Part shown: positions 1-5,490 of the stretch, piece after piece | Numbering within the stretch: the first letter of the stretch is position 1 | How the letters are laid out: each line of letters begins with the position of its first letter | Assembly: GCA_040268355.1 (NCBI GenBank) | Contig: JAWRIT010000001.1 | Coordinates: forward strand, 1-17,962 | Length of the DNA stretch: 17,962 nt | Reading direction: 5' to 3' | Source of the DNA: UBA1367 sp040268355 | Lineage (GTDB): Bacteria > Actinomycetota > Coriobacteriia > Coriobacteriales > Atopobiaceae | Made by a program: the position numbers and the translations under genes | Notes under the pieces: generated by a model | The model's input: the letters and a program-made list of their open reading frames with translations, nothing else | What the model was told of the DNA's origin: nothing | The model's database searches: none

Positions 1-119
1 GGACGTCCCGGAGTATCTCCGTCCCCCATCCTGCTGTTTTTCCGACCGCTACTCCGCCAGTCGCGGAATTTCACCGCAAAAGTCCGATCTCTAGCCACGG
101 GGCACGCGGAACCGGGCTC
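1..119. other. Leading non-coding stretch, unassigned
   Basis: I see no credible gene here. A small hairpin (CGGAG at 9-13, loop TAT, CTCCG at 17-21) is followed about 15 bases later by a T-run near 37-41. It could be the terminator of a gene lying left of the window. Bases 71-84 (TCACCGCAAAAGTCC) resemble part of the repeat described at 5234-5341, but the match is too short to call a third copy. ORFs crossing this region run through the repeat and the promoter region and look spurious. Confidence 0.4.
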
Positions 120-154
120 GCGCCGGCGCGCGACGACCCGACGCGCGCTGGCGC
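120..154. terminator. Strong GC-rich stem-loop (13-bp stem)
   Basis: Bases 120-132 pair with 142-154 over 13 positions, all Watson-Crick except one G-T (125/149), leaving a nine-base loop (133-141). No T-run follows on the plus strand, so it is not a classical intrinsic terminator. It may be a transcription end for a gene to the left or a structured RNA element. The structure is seen directly; the role is inferred. Confidence 0.5.
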
Positions 155-227
155 ACTGGCTCAGGACCGAGTTCGTGTGCAATCCCGACGGCCTCCACCC
201 TTGCCTCCATGCGGGCGTGACGCAGAA

Positions 228-331
228 GACACACAGGAAGAGGCACTTGTGTGTCAGAGCGCTGCTTGTGGGCAGATCCGATCGGCTGACGCGCCAAATC
301 GCGGTGAAAGCATCCGCATTCGCCCACAAGC
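228..331 (+). repeat. Structured intergenic repeat, copy A
   Basis: This is the first of two related elements; the other is at 5234-5341, same orientation. It opens with a 19-base block, GACACACAGGAAGAGGCAC (228-246), identical in both copies. GACACACA (228-235) pairs with TGTGTGTC (248-255) as a first hairpin. GCTTGTGGGC (264-273) then pairs with GCCCACAAGC (322-331) across a 48-base interior, the same length as in copy B. The last 19 bases (313-331) are again identical to copy B. The interior shares CGCGCCAAATC but has lost most of the inner stem seen in copy B. A degenerate second CCACAAG unit follows at 351-357. It has no transposase and no credible protein. It resembles a dispersed extragenic palindromic element, possibly multi-copy in the genome. 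Confidence 0.8.
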
Positions 332-411
332 GTTCCCGCCTCGCATCCGTCCACAAGTGACGCCGCTGACTGGTCACATGGCGCAGGCTCTTCCGACCGC
401 AGCACGTTAGC

Positions 412-427
412 TTGGAATCGTTTCCAA
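412..427. promoter_or_regulatory. LacI/CcpA-like operator candidate
   Basis: TTGGAA-TCGT-TTCCAA is a dyad whose inner 14 bases (413-426) have the central CG and outer TG/CA spacing typical of LacI-family operators and catabolite-response elements. It overlaps the candidate -35 box at 421-426, where a bound repressor would block polymerase. No LacI-family gene is in the window, so the binder would be encoded elsewhere, for example a global catabolite regulator. The sequence symmetry is seen directly; the binding protein is inferred. Confidence 0.5.
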
Positions 428-448
428 CGCGCTGGACGGGTTTCTAAT
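421..448 (+). promoter_or_regulatory. Candidate promoter P1 of the sugar cluster
   Basis: TTTCCA (421-426) and TCTAAT (443-448) are separated by 16 bases and match the sigma-70 type -35 box at 4 of 6 and the -10 box at 5 of 6 positions. It lies 120 bp before the PTS start codon and overlaps the dyad at 412-427. An alternative -10 box, TATACT (485-490), lacks a recognisable -35 at normal spacing. Confidence 0.4.
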
Positions 449-484
449 TCCAGGCCGTACACCAGGGCTTTTGTGAGGGCTTCC

Positions 485-521
485 TATACTTGGGCCACAT
501 CCTGCCTGTGGTCACAGGCAG
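485..521 (+). promoter_or_regulatory. -10 box followed by 20-bp dyad operator candidate
   Basis: TATACT (485-490) is a good -10 hexamer. Just downstream, CTGCCTGTG (502-510) and CACAGGCAG (513-521) form perfect 9-bp arms around a two-base centre. A start site about seven bases after the -10 box would put the dyad at roughly +5 to +24, a classic repressor position. The short centre favours a dimeric protein site over an RNA hairpin, though a 7-bp stem with a 6-base loop is possible. RpiR-family regulators bind inverted repeats of this size, and two are encoded downstream. That one of them binds here is inference. Confidence 0.5.
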
Positions 522-567
522 TGCGTGAATCGCTCGGCCCAAAATCAGCTCAGGAAAGGGGTGCGTC

Positions 568-2133
568 ATGGAACAGACCGACAAGATCGACCTCTCGGGA
601 GTCCTCAAGCGCTTCTCGGGCGCGATGATCCAGCCAACGCTCTTCTTGGCAGTGGGAGGCATCGTGCTCGCGGTCAGCGTGCTGCTCAAAATGGAGGGGA
701 TGCCGTCCGCCCTTGTTGCGCTCGGCACCTTCGTCTACACCGTCCTCATGAACGGCGTCATCAGCAACCTTCCCGTCATCTTCTGCGTCGGTCTCACCGT
801 GAGCCTCGCGAAGAAGAAAAAGGCGGATGCCGCCGTCATCGCCATCTGCTCGTTCCTCGTGTTCCTGCAGGCCAATCACGCGTGGCTCGCAAGCACAGGC
901 ATGTTGTTGGACCTCGAACCCGACGCGCTCTGGGGTACGGGGCAGAACATGGTGCTGGGTGTCCAAGTCGATGACACGGGCGTCTTTGCTGGCATCGTGC
1001 TCGCCTGCCTGAATGGCTGGATCATCAACAAATACTCAAACGTCCAATTCCCCGACGTCGTGCACATCTATGGCGGCACCCGCTTTGCCTATGCGCTCTG
1101 CCTGGTTGCGGCTTGCCTTTTCGGCATCGCCCTCGTGCATGTGTGGCCCGTCATCAACGCCGGCATCAACAGTCTCCAGGGCACGATGAGTGCCTCCGGT
1201 TCCTTTGGCGTCTTCCTGTACGGCTTCCTCAACCGCATCCTCATCCCCGTTGGCCTGCACCACCTCATCTACATGCCCTTCCTGTATTCGGCCGTGGGCG
1301 GGTCGGTCGCGATTGCCGGTCAGGTCTACGAGGGTGCCTACCCCATCTTCATGGCCGAGATGGGCAACGCCGCATCCTTGACGGCCATGGACGAGTCGGT
1401 TCGCTTCATGATGCTCGGCCTCGGCAAGATCTTTGGTACGACCGGCGCCGTGCTCGCCTTCATCAGCACGGCGAAGCCCGAGTACCGCAAGCAGGTTATC
1501 TCCATGCTCGTTCCCGCCGCGCTCGTTGCCGCCCTCGCGGGCATCACCGAGCCCTTCGAGTTCATGTACCTCTTCGCCTCGCCGCTGCTGTTCTTTGCCC
1601 ACTCCGTGCTTGATGGCATCTTCCAGGTCATCCTGCATCTGAGCGGCTTCCGCGTGATGCTGACCGGCCTCATCGAGACGATCCCCGGCTTCATCGTGCT
1701 GCCAGCCTCGCTCACGCGGTGGTACCTCAGCATTCCCATCGGCATCCTTGGGATCGGCACCTGGTTCGTCGTGTTCCGCACGCTCATCCTCAAGCTTGAC
1801 CTCAAGACCCCTGGTCGCGAGGACTATGACGCCCTGGACGGTGCGGATACGCCTGCCGTCGCCCCAAAGGCCAAGGGCGTGGCCGCGCTTGGTGACGTCA
1901 CCGACCTCATCGAGGGCATGGGTGGCTCGGACAACATCGTCTCGGTGCTCAACTGCATGACACGCCTGCGCGTCGACCTCAAGGACATGTCGCTCGTGGA
2001 CGAGGGGCGCATCAACCGCTTCAAGAACTCGGGTATCGTCAAGGGCAAGAACAATGTGCAGATCATCATTGGCATGAGGGTGCAGGAGGCCTGCGACGCA
2101 ATCGAGGTCAAGCTCGGGCGCTCGTCCTCATAA
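568..2133 (+). CDS. glvC: PTS alpha-glucoside-type EIICB permease
   Basis: Membrane permease that would import an alpha-linked glucoside such as maltose and phosphorylate it. The protein is 521 residues in EIIC-EIIB order. Hydrophobic segments run to about residue 410. The EIIC sugar-site motif GITEPFEF is present, with Glu328 and Glu331. The linker begins TPGRED at 414, as in GlvC/MalP-type permeases. EIIB occupies about 445-521, with phosphorylatable Cys463 in NCMTRLRVDLKD. No EIIA domain is present, so EIIA must come from another protein. The start is supported by AGGAAAGGGG (552-560 region) seven bases before ATG. It lies 56 bp before the GH4 gene, probably in one transcript. The adjacent 6-phospho-alpha-glucosidase points to alpha-glucosides. 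The family assignment is strong, the exact sugar is not known, and the gene symbol is by analogy. Confidence 0.88.
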   Translation: MEQTDKIDLSGVLKRFSGAMIQPTLFLAVGGIVLAVSVLLKMEGMPSALVALGTFVYTVLMNGVISNLPVIFCVGLTVSLAKKKKADAAVIAICSFLVFLQANHAWLASTGMLLDLEPDALWGTGQNMVLGVQVDDTGVFAGIVLACLNGWIINKYSNVQFPDVVHIYGGTRFAYALCLVAACLFGIALVHVWPVINAGINSLQGTMSASGSFGVFLYGFLNRILIPVGLHHLIYMPFLYSAVGGSVAIAGQVYEGAYPIFMAEMGNAASLTAMDESVRFMMLGLGKIFGTTGAVLAFISTAKPEYRKQVISMLVPAALVAALAGITEPFEFMYLFASPLLFFAHSVLDGIFQVILHLSGFRVMLTGLIETIPGFIVLPASLTRWYLSIPIGILGIGTWFVVFRTLILKLDLKTPGREDYDALDGADTPAVAPKAKGVAALGDVTDLIEGMGGSDNIVSVLNCMTRLRVDLKDMSLVDEGRINRFKNSGIVKGKNNVQIIIGMRVQEACDAIEVKLGRSSS

Positions 2134-2189
2134 CCGGGAAACGCCACCGTCTTTCGCACACGACCGTCCATCTACGAAGGAGAATTCCC

Positions 2190-3569
2190 ATGACAGAGAT
2201 CGTCCCAACCATCGCGTGCACTCCTGACAAGAAGTTCCGCATCACCATCGTGGGGGGCGCATCGCGCTACACCCCCGGCATCCTCCAGATGCTTGTGGCC
2301 CAGAAGGATCGCTTTCCACTCGCGTCCATCTGCCTCTATGACAACGAGGACGTGCGGCAGGTCAAGATGGGTCAGTATGCCCGCATCCTCATGCGCGACT
2401 ACTATCCTGAGGTCGAGGTGACCGACACCACCGATCCTGCGGTCGCTTTCGACAACATCGACTTCGCCTTCATGCAGATTCGTGCGGGACGTCAGGAGGG
2501 TCGGCGCACCGACGAGCACATTGCCCTCAAGCACGGCTGCATCGGCCAGGAGACCTGTGGCGCCGGCGGCTTCGCCTACGGCATGCGCTCGGTGGTGGCC
2601 GTCTGTGACATCATCCGTGACGTGCGCAAGTATTCCCCCCAAGCATGGGTCCTCAACTACTCGAACCCCGCCGCCATCGTCGCCGAGGCGACCAAGCGCG
2701 TCTTCCCGGGGGACTTCCGCATCATCAACATCTGCGACATGCCGGTCGGCATCATGAACCAGTACGCCGACGCCCTCGGCGTGCCGCGCGACTCCATCGA
2801 GCCACGCTACTTCGGCCTCAACCACTTTGGCTGGTTCACCAAGATCCTCGACAAGAAGACCGGTGTCGACTACCTGCCCAAGTTGCGAGAGCTCTTCTCG
2901 GCCCCCTTGCCTGAGGACGCCTTCCCGGGGATGGATCCCAGCTGGCGCGAGACCTTTGCCTTCATGCGCAAGCTGGTCCGTGAGTGCAGCGAGGGCATGT
3001 TGCCCAACACCTACCTGCAGTATTACCTCTATCCCAGACACCTGCTCGCGGGCGAGGACCCCAACTGGACGCGTGCCGACCAGGTCATGGCCGGACACGA
3101 GAAGCAGGTGTACGAGATGATCGACCAGGTCATCGCTGCCGGACGCATGGAGGGCACCGAGTTCGCGCTCACGCGCGAGAGCCTCAAGGACGACGACCAC
3201 GCCACCTACATCGCCGACCTTGCCAATGCCATCTCACACAACACCCATGACGTGTTCTTGGTCATGACCGAGAACGACGGCATCATCTCCAACCTGACCC
3301 CGAACATGATGGTCGAGGTGCCCTGCATGATGGGTGCCAACGGCCCTGAGCCGCTGAACGTCGGCGAGATTCCGACGTTCCAGAAGGGACTTCTCGAGAA
3401 CCAGTATGCCTACGAGAAGCTCACGGTCGACGCATGCCTCGAGCACTCCTACCGCAAGGCTCTGGACGCCCTGACGCTCAACCGTTTGGTGAACGACACC
3501 GACACCGCGCGGGCGCTGCTCGACGACTATATCGAGGCGTACGGCGACCAGTTCCCCGAACTGCGGTAG
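2190..3569 (+). CDS. glvA: 6-phospho-alpha-glucosidase, GH4 family
   Basis: Cytoplasmic enzyme expected to hydrolyse the PTS product (e.g. maltose 6'-phosphate) by the NAD+ and Mn2+ dependent redox-elimination mechanism of GH4. It is 459 residues, close to GlvA/MalH-type enzymes. The N-terminal dinucleotide-binding motif is IVGGASRYTPGI; the better-known GlvA form is GGGSTFTPGI, so two or three residues differ. Cys182-Asp183-Met184-Pro185 is the signature separating 6-phospho-alpha-glucosidases from beta-acting GH4 members (CN-type). His212 in GLNHFGW is the second metal ligand, 30 residues on. Tyr275 in NTYLQYY is the likely catalytic base. NGPEPL and GQETCG motifs are conserved. A GAAGGAG ribosome site (2176-2182) sits seven bases before ATG. 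Specificity follows from the family signature and the PTS neighbour. Gene names vary (malH, aglB, glvA). Confidence 0.9.
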   Translation: MTEIVPTIACTPDKKFRITIVGGASRYTPGILQMLVAQKDRFPLASICLYDNEDVRQVKMGQYARILMRDYYPEVEVTDTTDPAVAFDNIDFAFMQIRAGRQEGRRTDEHIALKHGCIGQETCGAGGFAYGMRSVVAVCDIIRDVRKYSPQAWVLNYSNPAAIVAEATKRVFPGDFRIINICDMPVGIMNQYADALGVPRDSIEPRYFGLNHFGWFTKILDKKTGVDYLPKLRELFSAPLPEDAFPGMDPSWRETFAFMRKLVRECSEGMLPNTYLQYYLYPRHLLAGEDPNWTRADQVMAGHEKQVYEMIDQVIAAGRMEGTEFALTRESLKDDDHATYIADLANAISHNTHDVFLVMTENDGIISNLTPNMMVEVPCMMGANGPEPLNVGEIPTFQKGLLENQYAYEKLTVDACLEHSYRKALDALTLNRLVNDTDTARALLDDYIEAYGDQFPELR

Positions 3570-3583
3570 CAACGCCTTGTGAG

Positions 3584-3614
3584 CGCCGGGCGGGCAGTCG
3601 TCGTCCGCCCGGCG
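3584..3614 (+). terminator. Perfect 10-bp stem-loop after the GH4 gene
   Basis: CGCCGGGCGG (3584-3593) pairs exactly with CCGCCCGGCG (3605-3614) around an 11-base loop, 14 bases after the GH4 stop codon. There is no T-tract, so termination may be weak or may only protect the 3' end of the upstream message. It would separate high expression of the permease and glucosidase from lower expression of the regulators. Confidence 0.65.
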
Positions 3615-3626
3615 TATCAGTGGCAT

Positions 3627-3700
3627 GGACGTCATGGGTGCCGTGGGCGCCGTGGAGACGGGTGGCCACGGCACCGTGTCCGGTGGCATGGGCGACGTCC
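3627..3700. other. Nested stem-loop ahead of the regulator genes
   Basis: An outer pair, GGACGTC (3627-3633) with GACGTCC (3694-3700), encloses a perfect 10-bp inner stem, GGTGCCGTGG (3637-3646) with CCACGGCACC (3666-3675). GTGGCATGG also occurs twice as a direct repeat, near 3620 and 3682. With the stem-loop at 3584-3614 this gives two successive structures in a 236-bp gap, more than a simple terminator needs. It could be a second terminator, an RNA processing site or a leader element. The pairing is seen; the role is unknown. Confidence 0.45.
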
Positions 3701-3763
3701 GTGTCGTAGAGTAGGAAGCCATCCACGCTCGTCATGGCGCACGGCGCCCGCCGGGCTGGCACC

Positions 3764-3781
3764 GCCTGTTCCTTGTCAGGC
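3764..3781. promoter_or_regulatory. Weak inverted repeat upstream of first regulator
   Basis: GCCTG (3764-3768) and CAGGC (3777-3781) form a 5-bp inverted repeat with an 8-base centre, about 25 bp before the first RpiR gene. The half-site GCCTG and the following AG resemble the arms of the dyad at 502-521 (GCCTG...CAGGC with a 6-base centre). It might be a degenerate autoregulatory operator, but the different spacing makes this doubtful. Confidence 0.25.
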
Positions 3782-3805
3782 AGACCTCCATGAAAGCGAA
3801 CGCTC

Positions 3806-4531
3806 ATGTCGCAGTTCACGCAGGCAGAAAAGGCGGTCGTCGATAGGCTCGCCAGCCATGTCGCGACGCAGAACGTGGTTTCGCTCACGCAGCTCGCGGA
3901 TGAGTGCCACGTGTCCAAGAGCACCGTGGTGAAGGCCCTCAAGAAGCTCGGCTATAACGGGTATGACGAGTTCGCCTGCACCTTCAGGATCAGGTCGCAC
4001 CACGGCAAGGGCGGGCTGGTTCCCCAGGTCCTGGTCGTGGGTGACCAAGACCAGCATGTGGAAGCGGTCGTCAGGCTGCTGACCGACAACGCCGAGAAGA
4101 AGAACGTCGTGTTCGCGAGCGGGGAGGACACGGCCTCGCTCATCGCCAGCTACCTCTCGCGCAAGCTTGCCTTCTTTGACATCTTCATGCCGGTCACCTA
4201 CGACCTGGAGATGGTCGACAATCCGAGGCTGGAGCGGGGCTTTGCACTCTTCATTCTCCATGCGGGCATCCTGCAGCGCAGAAGCACCCGCGATACCCAC
4301 CGCCATGCGGGCGAGCAGCTCATGCGGCGCGCCAGGGAGCGGGGCTTCACCATCATGACGGTCGCCGACCAGGACTTTGAGGGCCTTCCGCTCATCCCCG
4401 ACCTGGACCTTCGCATACCGACCAACGACACGGTCGATCTCGATCTCTTTGCGTCGAGGGTCATCAGCCTGTTCGAGTGTTCCTTGAGTCGCTATGCGTT
4501 CATGACGCTCGGCAGGAACGGGGACGCGTGA
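3806..4531 (+). CDS. RpiR-family transcriptional regulator (first of pair)
   Basis: Likely DNA-binding sensor of a phosphosugar that controls the adjacent PTS/GH4 genes. It has 241 residues, shorter than the usual 280 or so for RpiR proteins. An N-terminal helix-turn-helix lies at about residues 26-50 (VSLTQLADECHVSKSTVVKALKKLGYNGYDEF), with the family's GY..Y/F ending. Residues 76-235 fit a degenerate SIS sugar-phosphate domain, including VVFASGEDTASLIASYLSRKL and ALFILHAGI, but the canonical SxS/SGET phosphate loops are poorly preserved. There is no strong ribosome site before ATG 3806. Its TGA overlaps the ATG of the next gene by one base, implying translational coupling. Position after a glv-type PTS gene fits a GlvR-like local regulator. 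Family confidence is good; ligand and operator are inferred. Confidence 0.75.
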   Translation: MSQFTQAEKAVVDRLASHVATQNVVSLTQLADECHVSKSTVVKALKKLGYNGYDEFACTFRIRSHHGKGGLVPQVLVVGDQDQHVEAVVRLLTDNAEKKNVVFASGEDTASLIASYLSRKLAFFDIFMPVTYDLEMVDNPRLERGFALFILHAGILQRRSTRDTHRHAGEQLMRRARERGFTIMTVADQDFEGLPLIPDLDLRIPTNDTVDLDLFASRVISLFECSLSRYAFMTLGRNGDA

Positions 4532-5196
4532 TGGCGCAGCTGACGCCCAAAGAGCAACGTGCCCTCCGCGCGCTCAAGACCGCCGTCCGTCGAGGCGACG
4601 ACGTGAACGCCGAGGCGATTGCCGCTGCCGCCTCGGTCTCGCGGTCGCTCGTCTACGGCCTCAGCGCACGGATGGGATACCCCAGCTGGAGAGATCTCGT
4701 CACACAGCTACGATACGAGAGCTCGACGGTTGGGCAGACGCACGTCACACGGGGCAGGACCAGAAAGATCTGCGACGAGATAGCCCGACACGCTGATGGC
4801 GCCATCCTCGTGCGGGCCATTGGCGACGCGTCCATCTGCGAACCCTACCTCATCCGGAGGCTGGGAGCGAAGGGATACCGCGCAGTTGCCTACGATGCCG
4901 CCACCATGCGGGCGTTCTCCGAGGACGGTGGTGGTCTGGTCATACTCATCAACGAGTCTGGGCTCGCCCTGTTCCAGGAGTGCGCGGAGGCGATGCGCGA
5001 AGGATACGAGACGGTGGTCATCACCAGCATGCTCGAGTCGCCGGTGGCACTCATGGCCAACGTCGCCATCGCGCTCGAGAACAACAAGAGCACCCTTGCC
5101 GAGTATGAGCCCAACTACTTCACGGCGGCCGTTCTCACGATGATCGAGCTCGTCTGCTCGAAGCTCCCGGCCCTGACGGGTGGCGTGCTCGGATGA
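4531..5196 (+). CDS. RpiR-family transcriptional regulator (second of pair)
   Basis: Second short RpiR-type regulator, 222 residues. I place the start at ATG 4531, within the TGATG overlap with the preceding gene. The frame is open further upstream (ATG 4477), but that would overlap the first regulator by 55 bp, and residues from 4531 align with the family N-terminus. The helix-turn-helix lies at about residues 28-50 (AEAIAAAASVSRSLVYGLSARMGYPSW). A compact SIS-like domain follows: GAILVRAIGDASICEPYLIRRLGAKGYRAVAYDA, then LVILINESGLAL and VVITSMLESPVALMANVAIAL, which match the SIS pattern of a Ser-Gly loop and a T..SP..A.AD segment. It is markedly diverged from the first regulator, so this is not a recent duplication. 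The two may heterodimerise or sense different ligands (inference). Confidence 0.72.
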   Translation: MAQLTPKEQRALRALKTAVRRGDDVNAEAIAAAASVSRSLVYGLSARMGYPSWRDLVTQLRYESSTVGQTHVTRGRTRKICDEIARHADGAILVRAIGDASICEPYLIRRLGAKGYRAVAYDAATMRAFSEDGGGLVILINESGLALFQECAEAMREGYETVVITSMLESPVALMANVAIALENNKSTLAEYEPNYFTAAVLTMIELVCSKLPALTGGVLG

Positions 5197-5233
5197 CAAC
5201 ATCTCCGCTGTCCGCCTCGCTGTCGACACACAG

Positions 5234-5341
5234 GACACACAGGAAGAGGCACCTATGTGTCACGGCGACCGTTGCTTGTGGGCAATAACGGACGTTTGGC
5301 GCGCCAAATCACCGCAGAAACGTCCGCATTCGCCCACAAGC
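5234..5341 (+). repeat. Structured intergenic repeat, copy B (nested hairpins)
   Basis: This is the better preserved copy of the element at 228-331. It begins with the same 19-base block (5234-5252), with GACACA (5234-5239) pairing to TGTGTC (5256-5261). GCTTGTGGGC (5274-5283) pairs with GCCCACAAGC (5332-5341) across a 48-base interior. A second stem nests inside: CGGACGTTT (5289-5297) with AAACGTCCG (5318-5326). The perfect palindrome TTTGGCGCGCCAAA (5295-5308) sits within it. The two stems are separated by symmetric five-base internal loops. The last 19 bases (5323-5341) match copy A exactly. It lies between the second regulator and the threonine aldolase, so with copy A it flanks the sugar cluster. 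Confidence 0.82.
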
Positions 5342-5379
5342 AGCGCTGCCGTTTCCGTTTTCGCCCGCAAGCAGCACTC
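5323..5379 (+). repeat. Imperfect tandem unit at the 3' side of copy B
   Basis: TCCGCATTCGCCCACAAGC (5323-5341), continuing into AGCGCT, is followed 31 bases later by TCCGTTTTCGCCCGCAAGC, continuing into AGCACT (5354-5378). The right end of the repeat has therefore been partly duplicated in tandem. Copy A shows a more degenerate version of the same thing (TCCGTCCACAAG, 346-357). The rest of this intergenic region, 5380-5490, shows only a weak -10-like TATCGT (5440-5445). Confidence 0.6.
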
Positions 5380-5476
5380 CTGCCGCGCCTCCGTCGAGCT
5401 CGTCGATCGCACTGTCGCAGGATCGCGCCCCGACCGTGTTATCGTATCGAGCGTCGATCGTCCGACCGTGCAACCG

Positions 5477-5482
5477 AAGGAG
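5477..5482 (+). promoter_or_regulatory. Ribosome binding site fixing a GTG start
   Basis: AAGGAG sits eight bases before GTG 5491. It selects this GTG as the aldolase start, because the in-frame open stretch to 5257 runs back through the repeat and encodes nothing recognisable. Confidence 0.75.
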
Positions 5483-5490
5483 ATGCCGCC

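Noticed and set aside
61..90. Possible third copy of the structured repeat
   Set aside because: Only TCACCGCA and a following GTCCG match copy B, without the arms or the 19-base ends, so chance similarity cannot be excluded.
175..410. Small plus-strand ORFs over repeat copy A
   Set aside because: Their sequence is dictated by the hairpin repeat; two overlapping frames are open equally well and neither has a ribosome site.
91..462. 123-codon minus-strand ORF in the leading region
   Set aside because: It runs through repeat copy A, the candidate operator and the promoter, has no recognisable domain, and its Arg/Ala/Pro-rich product is typical of chance ORFs in GC-rich DNA.
3625..3714. 29-codon ORF (MDVMGAVGAVETGGHG...) between GH4 and the regulator
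   Set aside because: No ribosome site, very low-complexity composition, and its bases are explained by the nested stem-loop at 3627-3700.
4477..4530. Upstream ATG for the second regulator
   Set aside because: It would overlap the first regulator by 55 bp; the TGATG overlap at 4529-4533 and family alignment favour ATG 4531.
5257..5490. N-terminal extension of the threonine aldolase frame
   Set aside because: The extension translates the repeat and has no family similarity; GTG 5491 has a good AAGGAG and gives the usual protein length.
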